Assembly (NCBI GenBank): GCA_937135955.1
Contig: CAKZOB010000057.1
Coordinates: 1 to 55,039, forward strand
DNA: 55,039 bases
Source: an uncultured Anaerolineales bacterium
Lineage (GTDB): Bacteria; Chloroflexota; Anaerolineae; Aggregatilineales; Aggregatilineaceae
Direction: 5' to 3'
Shown one piece after another: positions 34,277-43,468 of this stretch (position 1 is the stretch's first letter; each line of letters begins with the position of its first letter). Below the pieces are notes generated by a model, which saw only the letters and a program-made list of their open reading frames with translations, was not told the DNA's origin and did no database searches. The position numbers and the translations under genes are program-made.

Positions 34277-34897
34277 ATGATCGACAGAATCCAATGGCTG
34301 GGACATGGTAGCTTTCTCATCCAGGGTCCGCCGTTGATTTACATTAACCCCTGGCGGGTAGCCCGTACTCCTTTTCTCCCAGATGCCATTCTCATCACCA
34401 ACGATCTCTACGATCATTGCTCGCCTGCTGACGTAGAAAAACTGCGCGGCCCGCAGACGACGATCATCGCCAGTCCGGCAGCTTCGCTTGTGCTGGGCGA
34501 CGGAGCGCTGCGTCTGCGCTCGTGGCAAAGCGTGAACGTCGGCCCGGCGCGAGTCACCGCCGTGCCCGCCTATACCAGCACCGACTTCTATCCCGCGTCC
34601 AAAGGCGGGTTGGGCTTCGTGATCTCGCTGGACTACTACGACATTTACTATGCGGGCCTGACCGATTTCGTGCCGGAACTGAGCAAAATTCACTGCGACG
34701 TGGCAATCTTGCCGGTCGCCGCTGGCCCTGGAACGCTCAATCTGGAACGCGCTGTTGAACTGGTGCGGTCGCTGGGGGCGCGCTGGGTGATTCCCAGTCA
34801 TTGGGGCACCTTCGGCGGCACGTTCATCGAAGTACAGGCCCTGGAACGCGCCTTGCGCGGACTGGCCATCGTGCTGGCTCCGGAACGGGTGCGCTGA
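34277..34897 (+). CDS. metallo-beta-lactamase-fold protein with lost metal ligands
   Basis: The 206-residue protein has the layout of UlaG-like metallo-hydrolases: a GHGSFLIQG start, the ILIT strand before the metal motif, a C-terminal IPSHWGT. The metal site is broken. The usual THDHYDH reads TNDLYDH (Asn42 and Leu44 replace both histidines of HxH). The bridging aspartate of AGDTD is leucine (AGLTD, Leu128). The middle His region reads YTSTDFYP. Asp46, His47 and His175 remain. It therefore probably does not bind the normal dinuclear zinc or manganese centre and may be a binding protein or regulator. ATG 34277 follows AGGAAG. The gene is intact with normal codon use, so it is not an obvious pseudogene. 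Confidence 0.8.
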   Translation: MIDRIQWLGHGSFLIQGPPLIYINPWRVARTPFLPDAILITNDLYDHCSPADVEKLRGPQTTIIASPAASLVLGDGALRLRSWQSVNVGPARVTAVPAYTSTDFYPASKGGLGFVISLDYYDIYYAGLTDFVPELSKIHCDVAILPVAAGPGTLNLERAVELVRSLGARWVIPSHWGTFGGTFIEVQALERALRGLAIVLAPERVR

Positions 34898-35148
34898 GGG
34901 AAACGAGTTTTTGCAGAGACCGGCGTTTTGCGTTATTATGGAGATGGTCAAGTAGTCGGGTTCTGGGCAACCAGGATGCCGATGCACTTCTAAAAGAGTA
35001 TTACTGTACAAAATTGGCGAATAGACGGGATTTGACCACCTCGTCCGTCCACCTGAAGCCAAAGAGACTTTGCTAATTAGTCTCTCATTTGAAATAGACT
35101 TTGGCGAGGCGGCCCCTCATTTTTGAGAACCAGGGGTCGCCTCGCGCT
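34898..35148. other. unexplained AT-richer intergenic stretch
   Basis: The 251 bases between convergent genes are less GC-rich than the surroundings. They hold a small inverted repeat (AGAGACT 35063-35069, AGTCTCT 35079-35085) and the large stem-loop at 35104-35145. No reading frame or known RNA is recognised. Confidence 0.4.
35104..35145. terminator. large stem-loop between convergent genes
   Basis: GCGAGGCGGCCCCT (35104-35117) pairs with AGGGGTCGCCTCGC (35132-35145) over 14 positions including one G-U pair. It starts three bases beyond the stop of the leftward SH3 lipoprotein gene. U tracts are weak in both directions. Confidence 0.6.
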
Positions 35149-36753
35149 TTATCCTACCGGCAGCAGTGTCCGTTGCAGTTCGCCGCGCGCATCGCGGATG
35201 GACTCCACGGCCCAGCCGGAGACGCCGTTGAGCGTCTGCACGCGCCACCAGCGGTAGCCCTCTACCACCCGCGGCCCGCCGGTGATGCGCACCCGTGAGC
35301 CATTGACCAGCCCCAGCACCACGTCCCCGGCGGGCGTAGCCCGCAGATTGAGCGGATCGCCTTCGCTGGTCTGCACCCGCGCTTCGTCCCCTGCCCTGAA
35401 GGTCGGCCCCCAGCGTGGCGCGCCGACGGAGCCAGTCAGCGGAGTGAGGTCGTGCAGCGCGCCATCCTGATCGCGCCAGATCGGCTGACCCCACAATGCC
35501 TCCTCAGACTCGTAGGTGATCAGCAGCACCTGCCGGGCGAAATCGTCCCATAGCACCTCCAGCCGTCCACCCGCCGGCAGCCCGCCCATGATCAGCGTCG
35601 GCTGCGCCTGACCGCGCGGTAGCAGGTAGACTGTGCGAGGTGCATCCGGCGGCGCGTGAACAAAGGCCAGAGTCCCTTCGGCGAACTGCCGCGCCTGCAC
35701 CGGCGTATAGCCCGCCCGCGAATCCAGCAGGGGTGTCGCCTGAGCGGTCTCCGGATCAACACTCAACACCGCCCCGCCACCAGTAGCAATCAGTGCCGTG
35801 CCGTTGTCGTTCCAGGTCATCGTCAGCATGGCATCGGGGGACTGCGTGGCAGTCCACAGCGGGATCACAGCGCTTGTGGAAATGAGCACCCGGCAGAATC
35901 CTGTGCCTGCCGCCGTCTGACACCTGGCCAGAATCTCGTTGCTATCCGGACGCCAACTCAGCGGCCCGGCGAACACGCGCCTTGCCTCCGCACCGTAGAC
36001 GCTGGGCTGCAGACGCACTGTCAGGCCATCGGCACTGCGCAACCACAGCCCGTCCACCTCGTGAGGGCCGCTGCTGACCTGCGCCGCGTCCGGCGTCTGG
36101 ACGGTATAGGCCAACCATGCGCCGCTCGGCGACCAGGCCAGCGCTGTGACGCGCGGTTGCCCGCTGCCCGACACCGGCGGTAACAGCAACGGCACTCCGC
36201 CGACGATCAGGGTGCCGCCGGGCGTCAGGTAGGCCAGCGTGCCGTCCGGCCCTACGTCGAAGGCGATCACGCCCTCGGCACTGAAAGAGAGTTGCTGCGG
36301 GGCAGGCAGCCCGATCTGCAGCCGCCAGACCTGTGCCAGCGCCCCGTCGTTGGACAGGTAATACAACGTGGCTGGCAGCGCCTTCAGCCCTGCGACCGGC
36401 AACGCGGCGCTTGCCCCGCCGGTACCTGGCACGATACCTCCACTGCCATCATCCAGCGGCGGCAAGGGGGTTGGGGCCGCGCGGGTGCGCGTTGGCACGG
36501 GGGTCGGCGACGGGGGCAGCGGCGTCGGGCTGATCTCCGAGTACGGCGGACTGGTCGGCACGGGAGAGGGTGTGTCTGTATCTGTGGGCGTGGCGCTGGG
36601 CGGAACCGGTGATGGCGGCGGTGTGAGCGACTCCAGCGGCACCGACAACGTAGCCGTCACCACCAGCGGTGTAGGAGGCACGCGCTCCTGAGTCAATGTA
36701 CACGCGCTCAGAGCCATCAATAGCAGCGCTATGATCGAACGGTGAGCCGACAT
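35149..36753 (-). CDS. lipoprotein with Thr/Pro stalk, beta-propeller and C-terminal SH3 domain
   Basis: The 534-residue protein has a lipoprotein signal with lipobox LSAC about 18 residues in. About 100 residues of Thr/Pro/Ser-rich stalk follow. A middle region of about 330 residues looks like a TolB/WD40-type propeller (repeats such as RVTALAWSPSGAWLAYTVQ and MLTMTWNDNGTALIATGGG). The C-terminus is a bacterial SH3 domain (DPLNLRATPAGDVV ... GVSGWAVESI). It would sit on the outer face of the membrane, bound by lipid, and may bind wall polymers. ATG 36753 is chosen since GGAG lies about ten bases upstream and the lipoprotein signal starts there; the frame is open to 36891. An extended -10 promoter lies at 36786. 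Confidence 0.82.
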   Translation of the reverse strand: MSAHRSIIALLLMALSACTLTQERVPPTPLVVTATLSVPLESLTPPPSPVPPSATPTDTDTPSPVPTSPPYSEISPTPLPPSPTPVPTRTRAAPTPLPPLDDGSGGIVPGTGGASAALPVAGLKALPATLYYLSNDGALAQVWRLQIGLPAPQQLSFSAEGVIAFDVGPDGTLAYLTPGGTLIVGGVPLLLPPVSGSGQPRVTALAWSPSGAWLAYTVQTPDAAQVSSGPHEVDGLWLRSADGLTVRLQPSVYGAEARRVFAGPLSWRPDSNEILARCQTAAGTGFCRVLISTSAVIPLWTATQSPDAMLTMTWNDNGTALIATGGGAVLSVDPETAQATPLLDSRAGYTPVQARQFAEGTLAFVHAPPDAPRTVYLLPRGQAQPTLIMGGLPAGGRLEVLWDDFARQVLLITYESEEALWGQPIWRDQDGALHDLTPLTGSVGAPRWGPTFRAGDEARVQTSEGDPLNLRATPAGDVVLGLVNGSRVRITGGPRVVEGYRWWRVQTLNGVSGWAVESIRDARGELQRTLLPVG

Positions 36754-36785
36754 GAGGTGCACTCTCCTGGGCCAGCACACGGCGC

Positions 36786-36794
36786 AGTATACCA
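36786..36794 (-). promoter_or_regulatory. extended -10 promoter of the SH3 lipoprotein gene
   Basis: The reverse strand reads TGGTATACT (36794-36786), a TGn extended -10, about 33 bases before the chosen start. Confidence 0.5.
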
Positions 36795-36931
36795 TACCGG
36801 CGCGGGCAGCGGGCAGAGGCACAGAAAACGCCAGCGCAGTGAACCCGTGGGACTTGCCTGGCTCATAGCCGGAAAAACAAACCGCCCCCACTCTCGCGGG
36901 GACGGTATCATACCTGGAGACCGTTTGAAAA

Positions 36932-36995
36932 CCTCACCCCCCGATCCCCTTTCCATGCCCAGGGGGTACGTGCGTGAAAGAGGTTTGGGGTGAGG
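36932..36995. repeat. CTCACCCC/GGGGTGAG palindromic intergenic element
   Basis: CCTCACCCC (36932-36940) and GGGGTGAGG (36987-36995) are exact inverted repeats. The adjoining arms GATCCCCTTTC and GAAAGAGGTTT pair imperfectly. Together they form an element of about 64 bases in the 297-base gap between the lipoprotein and clpX genes. The rest of the gap shows only the promoter at 36786 and a short GGTATCATACC palindrome. Similar elements occur near 43.7 and 50.1 kb. Confidence 0.55.
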
Positions 36996-37050
36996 CAACC
37001 CAGCCGATCGGAACTCCTCAATCTGTCTCTCAGGAGCGCAGTCGGGCTGC

Positions 37051-38346
37051 TCAGGCCGCCTGTGTATCGGGCGTGCGCGCCAGCGTGCCGTCTTCGCGCC
37101 AGTGCAGTTGGTGTCCGCCCTCGGTGATGATCTGCGGGCGACCCCGCCCGGTAATGGCGGCGGCGTCCACGATCACCCGCTTGATGATGTCTTTGTGCGA
37201 AGGCATCTCAAACATCACGTCGAGCAAAGCGCTCTCCAGAATACTGCGCAGACCCCGCGCGCCAGTTTCGCGCTCGGCGGCCAGGTCCGCGGCGGCATAT
37301 AGCGCGTCCTCGGTGAAGGTCAGGTCAACGCCGTTCAACGCGAACATCTGCTGGAACTGCTTCACCAGCGCGTTCTTTGGCTCGGTCAACACGCGCACCA
37401 GCATGGCCCGGTCGAGCGGATCGACAACGGTGATCACCGGCAGACGCCCCACCAATTCGGGGATCATGCCGTACTTGATCAGGTCTTCAGGCGCGACCTG
37501 ATGCAACAGATCGCTCTCGGTGACGGTCGAGGCGGAAGCGGCGCGGTCGAACCCCAGCGCCCCCTTGACACCCACCCGCTCGGCGATCACTTCCGGCAGA
37601 CCATCGAAGGTGCCCCCGCAGATGAACAGGATGTTGCGCGTGTCAATCTGGATGAATTCCTGGTGCGGGTGCTTACGTCCGCCCTGCGGCGGGACGTTGG
37701 CGATGGTGCCTTCAATGATCTTGAGCAGGGCCTGCTGCACGCCTTCTCCGCTCACGTCGCGCGTGATCGAGGGGTTGTCGCCGCTCTTGCGACTGGTCTT
37801 GTCAATCTCGTCTATGTAGATGATGCCCTTCTCGGCCCGCGCGATGTCGTAGTCTGCCGCCTGGATCAGGCGCAGCAGGATATTCTCGACATCTTCCCCT
37901 ACGTACCCCGCTTCGGTGAGCGAGGTGGCGTCGGAGATGCAGAACGGCACGTCCAACATCCGCGCCAGGGTCTGGGCCAGCAAGGTCTTGCCACTGCCAG
38001 TGGGGCCGATCAGCAGCACATTGCTCTTGTCCAGTTCCACATCGGCGATCGCCCCACCCGCGTTGATGCGCTGGTAGTGGTTGTAGACAGCCACCGAGAG
38101 CACGCGCTTGGCCTTGTCCTGCCCAATGACATAGCGATCCAGTTCGGCCTGAATCTCGCGCGGGGCGGGCACACGCTCGACGCGAAAATCCTTGCCGCGG
38201 GTATGCTGCTCGTGCAGGATATCGTAGCAAAGCTGCACGCACTCGTCGCAGATGTACACCCCGTCCGGCCCAGGGATGAGCTGATTGACATCCTCAATCG
38301 AGCGGCGGCAGAAGGAACACCGTTGCGGTCCGATCAGATAACTCAC
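37051..38346 (-). CDS. clpX: ATP-dependent Clp protease ATP-binding subunit ClpX
   Basis: ClpX unfolds tagged proteins and feeds them to ClpP. The 431-residue protein has the N-terminal zinc finger (CSFCRRS ... YICDEC), Walker [10 protein letters not shown], the pore loop GYVGED, Walker [10 protein letters not shown] and the ClpP-docking LGF loop (KGALGFDR). Length is normal. It follows clpP by nine bases and tig by one gene more, the classic tig-clpP-clpX order, and ends the operon. ATG 38346 is the family start. Confidence 0.98.
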   Translation of the reverse strand: MSYLIGPQRCSFCRRSIEDVNQLIPGPDGVYICDECVQLCYDILHEQHTRGKDFRVERVPAPREIQAELDRYVIGQDKAKRVLSVAVYNHYQRINAGGAIADVELDKSNVLLIGPTGSGKTLLAQTLARMLDVPFCISDATSLTEAGYVGEDVENILLRLIQAADYDIARAEKGIIYIDEIDKTSRKSGDNPSITRDVSGEGVQQALLKIIEGTIANVPPQGGRKHPHQEFIQIDTRNILFICGGTFDGLPEVIAERVGVKGALGFDRAASASTVTESDLLHQVAPEDLIKYGMIPELVGRLPVITVVDPLDRAMLVRVLTEPKNALVKQFQQMFALNGVDLTFTEDALYAAADLAAERETGARGLRSILESALLDVMFEMPSHKDIIKRVIVDAAAITGRGRPQIITEGGHQLHWREDGTLARTPDTQAA

Positions 38347-38355
38347 CGTTGCCCC

Positions 38356-38988
<633 letters not shown>

Positions 38989-39048
38989 GTCTCACTCCTC
39001 GTGCAGTCAAGTCCGGCCACAGACCCCACAGGGCGCGGCCAGGACGGA

Positions 39049-40626
39049 TTATTCCTCGTTTTCCTCAACGACCTCTGGGGTAGATACTTCTTCCTCGCCC
39101 TGCTCCGCTGCCTCAGCCGCAGCAAACGTATCTGTGGCCGCTTCTTCATCAGCAACCTCGGCGGGCACCTCTGCCGCAGCCTCTGCGGTTGCTGTTTCGG
39201 TCTCCGCTTCCGGCGAAGTCGCCGTCACTTCGCCACGGGCGAGCGCTATCAGGCGCTCAGTCGTGTGCCGGGAAAGCAGGCTGCTGACGATCTGCCCTCG
39301 GTTGGCCTCAGAAGCCAGCAGACGGCGGAATACCTCAGCGTGTTCGCCGAACAGCGCAGACTGGCGGTCAATCTCAGCTTCGACCTCTTCGGGCGGGACC
39401 GTTATTCCTTCACGGACCGCAAAGGCGCCCAAGACCAGCGCCGCCTTCGAGCGCTCAATGGCCGCCGGACGCAACATCTGGCGCAGCTCATCTTCCGTAC
39501 GACCAGTAATGGTCAGAAACTCCTTGAGGGTCACCCCCTCCGGACGCAAGCGCTCTTCTTGGAACTCTGCCAGCAGATCGGTGAGCGCGTCCTGGATCAT
39601 CTCTTCCGGGAGCTGAACGGTCGCCCCCGCTATCAACTGCTCCAGCGCCTGGTTGAAGACCTGGCGTTTTGCTTCATCCTTCTTCATTTCCTCGAGTCTC
39701 TTGCGCAGATCCATGCGCAGATCGAGGACCGTCTCGAACTGCCCACGGCTGACCTTCTTGGCCAGTTCGTCGCTCCATTCAGGCACCGTGCGCGCGTTCA
39801 CCTGACCCACCTTGACCTCGAAGTGCAGGGTCTTGCCAGCCACTTCTTCGTCGTCGAAATCCTCCGGTATGGTGAGGGTGAACTCTTTCTCGTCGCCCGC
39901 GCTCATGCCCACGATCTGTGCGGTGAAACCGGGATAGTACTCATCCTCGTTGTCGAAGAGAATCACCTGATGGTCATGTACGTGCTCGACGACAGCGTCG
40001 TCCTCCTCGTCCTCTTCGTGCGCCTCCGACGCGGCATCTTCGTCTGTCTGCTGGTCTTGGGCGGATTCTTCGGCAGTCTGTGCCTCTGCTGCCTCTTCGT
40101 CCTCACCGACAATTGTCACCACCAGGTGCTCCAGCATCACCGCGTCCCCCACCTGCGCCGGGCGCTCTACGGGTTCAAGCAGGGCCTCATTCTGCCGCAT
40201 CCATTCCATCAGCCGGTCAACATGCTTGTCGGTCACCACCACCAGCTCTTCTTCGACGCGAATGGACTGATAGTCGCCAAGTTCGACAGTAGGAGCCTTG
40301 GGGACAGTGAAAACCAGCGTCTGCCCCTCGTCCCGGATTTCTTCCAGATTCCCCGCTGAATACGGAGCAATGCCGGAAATTTGCAGCGCTTCGCGGTAAA
40401 CCTCTTGCCCCAAGACTTCGAGCGCTTCTTCCAGGATATATTCGCGCCCGAAGAGATTGAGCACCATCTCGTAGGGAGCCTTGCCCGGACGGAAACCTGG
40501 GATACGGCTCTTCTGGCTGATGCGCCGGGCAGCCTGCCGCATGGCCTTTTCCAGCCGTTCCGGTTCGATACTGACAGTCAGGCGGACGGTATGATTTTCG
40601 AGGTGTTCAGTTTGGACGTTTACCAT
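39049..40626 (-). CDS. tig: trigger factor with acidic insertion and acidic tail
   Basis: Trigger factor is the ribosome-bound chaperone that meets nascent chains. The ribosome-binding signature GFRPGKAP lies at residues 44-51. The PPIase domain starts near 155, and the C-terminal chaperone arms follow. At 525 residues it is about 90 longer than usual. An insertion of about 40 residues in the PPIase domain (about 174-212) is almost wholly Glu/Asp/Ala/Gln, and the last 55 residues form a second acidic Ala/Glu-rich tail. Both are in frame with normal codon use, so they are real extensions. ATG 40626 follows AAGGATC. It leads the tig-clpP-clpX operon from an extended -10 promoter at 40656. Confidence 0.95.
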   Translation of the reverse strand: MVNVQTEHLENHTVRLTVSIEPERLEKAMRQAARRISQKSRIPGFRPGKAPYEMVLNLFGREYILEEALEVLGQEVYREALQISGIAPYSAGNLEEIRDEGQTLVFTVPKAPTVELGDYQSIRVEEELVVVTDKHVDRLMEWMRQNEALLEPVERPAQVGDAVMLEHLVVTIVGEDEEAAEAQTAEESAQDQQTDEDAASEAHEEDEEDDAVVEHVHDHQVILFDNEDEYYPGFTAQIVGMSAGDEKEFTLTIPEDFDDEEVAGKTLHFEVKVGQVNARTVPEWSDELAKKVSRGQFETVLDLRMDLRKRLEEMKKDEAKRQVFNQALEQLIAGATVQLPEEMIQDALTDLLAEFQEERLRPEGVTLKEFLTITGRTEDELRQMLRPAAIERSKAALVLGAFAVREGITVPPEEVEAEIDRQSALFGEHAEVFRRLLASEANRGQIVSSLLSRHTTERLIALARGEVTATSPEAETETATAEAAAEVPAEVADEEAATDTFAAAEAAEQGEEEVSTPEVVEENEE

Positions 40627-40655
40627 GGTGATCCTTCGCTGTCTCGCACTTGGCG

Positions 40656-40664
40656 ATTATACCA
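40656..40664 (-). promoter_or_regulatory. extended -10 promoter of tig-clpP-clpX
   Basis: The reverse strand reads TGGTATAAT (40664-40656), about 30 bases before the tig start. No -35 box is evident, as expected for extended -10 promoters. The leader would be about 24 bases. Confidence 0.6.
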
Positions 40665-40717
40665 TCTTGAGTGATCAGCGCCCATACTCGGCGGGGCTTC
40701 TTACAGAGGTCTTACAC

Positions 40718-40747
40718 ACAAAAACAGGGCGCGTTGCTGTGCGCCCC
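40718..40747 (-). terminator. terminator after tRNA-Leu
   Basis: On the reverse strand GGGCGC and GCGCCC pair around ACAGCAAC, followed by TGTTTTTGTG. It lies a few bases after the 3' end of tRNA-Leu and separates it from tig. Confidence 0.7.
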
Positions 40748-40751
40748 GCGA

Positions 40752-40834
40752 TGGGGAAGGTGGGACTCGAACCCACACGGAATCGCTCCACATGATCCTA
40801 AGTCATGCGCGTCTGCCACTTCCGCCACTTCCCC
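40752..40834 (-). tRNA. tRNA-Leu (anticodon TAG)
   Basis: The reverse strand gives an 83-base class II tRNA with the acceptor pair GGGGAAG/CTTCCCC and discriminator A. The anticodon stem is CATGA/TCATG around CTTAGGA, with anticodon TAG at 40800-40798. The long variable arm and the T arm GTGGG-TTCGAGT-CCCAC are present. No CCA is encoded. A TATAAT (40854-40849) lies just upstream on the same strand and an intrinsic terminator follows. It reads CUA and related leucine codons. Confidence 0.96.
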
Positions 40835-40887
40835 GCTGGCGTGACCCCATTATAGTGGCAGAAAGACCGCCGGGGAAGGGTAAATCA

Positions 40888-42054
40888 TCACAACGGCATC
40901 GGCGGTTCTGCCAGGTCAGCTACAGGTAACCGGAAAGAGAAAACGCTGCCCTGCCCAGGGGTGCTCTCCACTTCCAGGGTCGTTTGCAGACTGGCCGCCA
41001 GCAGGTTCGCCAGGGCCAGACCCAAGCCCGCGCCGCGCTGATGGGTGCTGATGCTGTCGTCCACCTTGTAGAAGGGCATGGTGATATGCGCCATTTCTTC
41101 CGGTGGAATGCCCTGCCCATAGTCCTCGACGCTCACCAACACCGTGTCCGGCTCCGCCGGCTTAGCCTTAATGATCACCGGTTGATCGGGAGGGCTGTAG
41201 CGCAGCGCGTTATCCAGCAGAATCTGCAACAGATGCGCCAGCGCGAACTTGTCGCTGATCACGGGCGGCAACTCCGGCGCGAGGCGCTTGACGATGCGCT
41301 CGACCGCTTTCTGCAATTGCCAGTTGCGCTTGAGCTGACGGATGGCGTAATCCGCCGACTCTTCGAAGTTCACCAGATCGAAGGTGATGTGATGCGAATG
41401 AGACAACTGACGGATGTTCTGGATCAGGTTCTCCAGCCGGGCGACGGCCTGCGTCGCCATCGCGGCGACCTCCCGGCTGTCTTCCTGGCCATGTTCATGA
41501 ATGTCGTCGGCCAGCAAGGCCACGGCGGTCTTCACCTGCAGCATCGGGGTGCTCAGTTCGTGCGCCAGGCGTTGCAGAATGGTGCTCTTGATATGCTCGA
41601 AACGCGCTGTGGCCAGGTTGAGCTGTGCGTAGCGCTGATCCACCTGCGCCTTCAGGCGCACCAGCATATGCAGGCTGCGTTGCAGATCGCTGGCTTCCGG
41701 CCAGTCTTCCCACCATATGTCGGGTTCCAGAGAGGTGTCCTCGCTACCCGTTGTCGGGAGCACCCCGATCAGAATCACCGGCACGAACAGCGTGGCGTCG
41801 GACTTGATCAACGTGCAGCACCGCCAGCTTTGCTCCGGCGGCAGACCAGCAATGAGCGCTACACTTGGCAGGGCATGGTGCAACACCTGGCCAGCCAGCG
41901 TTTCGGCGGTTGCGTCGAGAACCGAGTAGCCCCCGGCGATCAGTTGCTGGCGCAGGACAACGCCCTCCGGCCCGGCAGCGATCAACAGCACCGTAGCCTC
42001 TGTCACTCCGGGCGGTAAGGCAAGCGAAGCCAAGCGAGGCTGCAAATACGACAC
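40888..42054 (-). CDS. histidine kinase with receiver-like N-terminal domain
   Basis: The 388-residue protein has no membrane helix. The first 120 residues resemble a response-regulator receiver fold (ATVLLIAAGPEGVVLRQQL ... PSVALIAGL), but the phospho-accepting aspartate position carries no Asp, so it looks like a pseudo-receiver. A short coiled coil leads to a HisKA domain with intact phospho-acceptor (LAHELSTPM) and a HATPase_c domain (LLDNALRYSPP, EDYGQGIPP, GAGLGLALANLL). It is therefore a likely active soluble kinase, unlike the large kinase-like protein at 4041. GTG 42054 follows AAGGAA. No response regulator gene is adjacent. An extended -10 lies at 42104. Confidence 0.87.
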   Translation of the reverse strand: MSYLQPRLASLALPPGVTEATVLLIAAGPEGVVLRQQLIAGGYSVLDATAETLAGQVLHHALPSVALIAGLPPEQSWRCCTLIKSDATLFVPVILIGVLPTTGSEDTSLEPDIWWEDWPEASDLQRSLHMLVRLKAQVDQRYAQLNLATARFEHIKSTILQRLAHELSTPMLQVKTAVALLADDIHEHGQEDSREVAAMATQAVARLENLIQNIRQLSHSHHITFDLVNFEESADYAIRQLKRNWQLQKAVERIVKRLAPELPPVISDKFALAHLLQILLDNALRYSPPDQPVIIKAKPAEPDTVLVSVEDYGQGIPPEEMAHITMPFYKVDDSISTHQRGAGLGLALANLLAASLQTTLEVESTPGQGSVFSFRLPVADLAEPPMPL

Positions 42055-42103
42055 GCGTATTCCTTAGTCGGTGCAGCGATAAACTTAACAACCACACACC
42101 AAT

Positions 42104-42112
42104 TCTATAGCA
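42104..42112 (-). promoter_or_regulatory. possible extended -10 promoter of the soluble histidine kinase
   Basis: The reverse strand reads TGCTATAGA (42112-42104), followed by AT, about 50 bases before the GTG start. The match is weaker than for the other extended -10 sites. Confidence 0.35.
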
Positions 42113-42202
42113 AGCCGCAGAGCAGCGAAAGCGCGCCCGGTGCGAGATTGGTTTGAGAACGATTCGAGTTGCGCTTCATTGGCAGGCCACACGCCCACAG
42201 TT

Positions 42203-43468
42203 TCAGGGCAACCAGGCCACCTGACGCAATAGATAGTTTTCGATGAAGTCAGCCATATCCTGCGCGTCGGTCCGTGCAAAGCGCAGGAGAGTCACTGTCC
42301 GCCCGCTGGCGATCTCTGTGACGTTCAGCAGTGTTTCGCCCTGTTCCACCCCGCCGCCAATCCAGGCGATATAGGCATCGTCTGGCGAGGGACTATAGAG
42401 ATGAGTCACCTGCCTTCCAAACTGCTGGATGCGGTCGTTGGGATCGTCGGCGTTGCCCAGCGGCCCGGCCACAGGGCGCGGTGTACCGCCCGCCAGTTCC
42501 AGCGCCATGATCTGGCGCGACAGGCCGCTCTCGCTCACCTGACCACACGTGCCCACGCCCAGCTTGACAAAGAGCAGGGTGTCGTCGTCCAGCCATTGCG
42601 GCGACGAGGCCACCAGGCCCGGCTCCGTCCATATCGTCTCGCTCGACGTTTTCACCCCCTGGGCCGTAGTAAAGGGTACGTCGAGCAGGCCAATATAGGA
42701 GTCGAAGCACGTCTCCGGCTCCGCCGGGCCGCTGGCGACGGGCACGCTCACAGCCCGCTTACCGTCGGGAGAAAGCGCCGCTTCGGGTGGCGCGGCGATC
42801 TCCGCGGAGGCCTCACTGAGCGAGACAGACTGCCCTGTGACCGGGTCGAAGACCTGTGGTTCGGGCGATGGCGTGTCGCCCCACCACCAGGCCAGCCGGT
42901 TATCCGTTGTCCATGCCCAGGCGATCGGATGCTGACTCGAACTGGCGACGTTGTAGAGAGTGCCGTCACCCGTCGCAATCAGGCGCAGCCCCACGGTGAT
43001 GGTGCCGGTGAGCGTCGCCAGCCAGTTGCCGTCGGGCGAGAGCGCCAGGCCCGTCGGCATCGAGCCAGGGTTGTCCACCACACGGGCTTCACCAGTGATC
43101 AGGTCGAACACAGCGAAATCGGGAAACGCCACGAACGCGCCCAGTCGAGCATCGGCGCTGAGCGCAGCAGGGCTGTAGGCGCGGGGAATCGGCAAGGTGG
43201 AGATTGTGTCGGTTGCCAGGTCGTATAGCAGAAACTCCCCGCCCTTCAGCACCAGCAGCCTGCCGCTCAGTGCGAAACGCGGCGCAGGAGTGCCAGCCGC
43301 GGCGGACGTGAGCGTCTGCCCCGCTGGCGTGTGTGTCGCAGCGACGGTAGGCGTAGCCGTGGGATATTGCCCTGCTGGCTGCAATTTGACGCCCGCCTGT
43401 CCCCCATCCCCACAAGCAGACAGTATCACAGCGCACAGCAGAAAGAAGACGAGTAGATGACGGTCCAT
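42203..43468 (-). CDS. lipoprotein with beta-propeller-like repeats
   Basis: The 421-residue protein begins with a lipoprotein signal peptide and lipobox LSAC (Cys near residue 19). A short Thr/Pro linker follows. The rest resembles a TolB/WD40-type propeller, with blades such as PTGLALSPDGNWLATLTG, EAALSPDGKRAVSV and PSPDDAYIAWIGG. It would sit on the outer face of the membrane. It is similar in build to the lipoprotein at 35149 but lacks the SH3 domain. The ATG has no clear ribosome binding site. A TATAAT on the reverse strand (43542-43537) is a likely -10. Function is unknown; propellers of this kind often bind proteins or glycans. Confidence 0.78.
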   Translation of the reverse strand: MDRHLLVFFLLCAVILSACGDGGQAGVKLQPAGQYPTATPTVAATHTPAGQTLTSAAAGTPAPRFALSGRLLVLKGGEFLLYDLATDTISTLPIPRAYSPAALSADARLGAFVAFPDFAVFDLITGEARVVDNPGSMPTGLALSPDGNWLATLTGTITVGLRLIATGDGTLYNVASSSQHPIAWAWTTDNRLAWWWGDTPSPEPQVFDPVTGQSVSLSEASAEIAAPPEAALSPDGKRAVSVPVASGPAEPETCFDSYIGLLDVPFTTAQGVKTSSETIWTEPGLVASSPQWLDDDTLLFVKLGVGTCGQVSESGLSRQIMALELAGGTPRPVAGPLGNADDPNDRIQQFGRQVTHLYSPSPDDAYIAWIGGGVEQGETLLNVTEIASGRTVTLLRFARTDAQDMADFIENYLLRQVAWLP

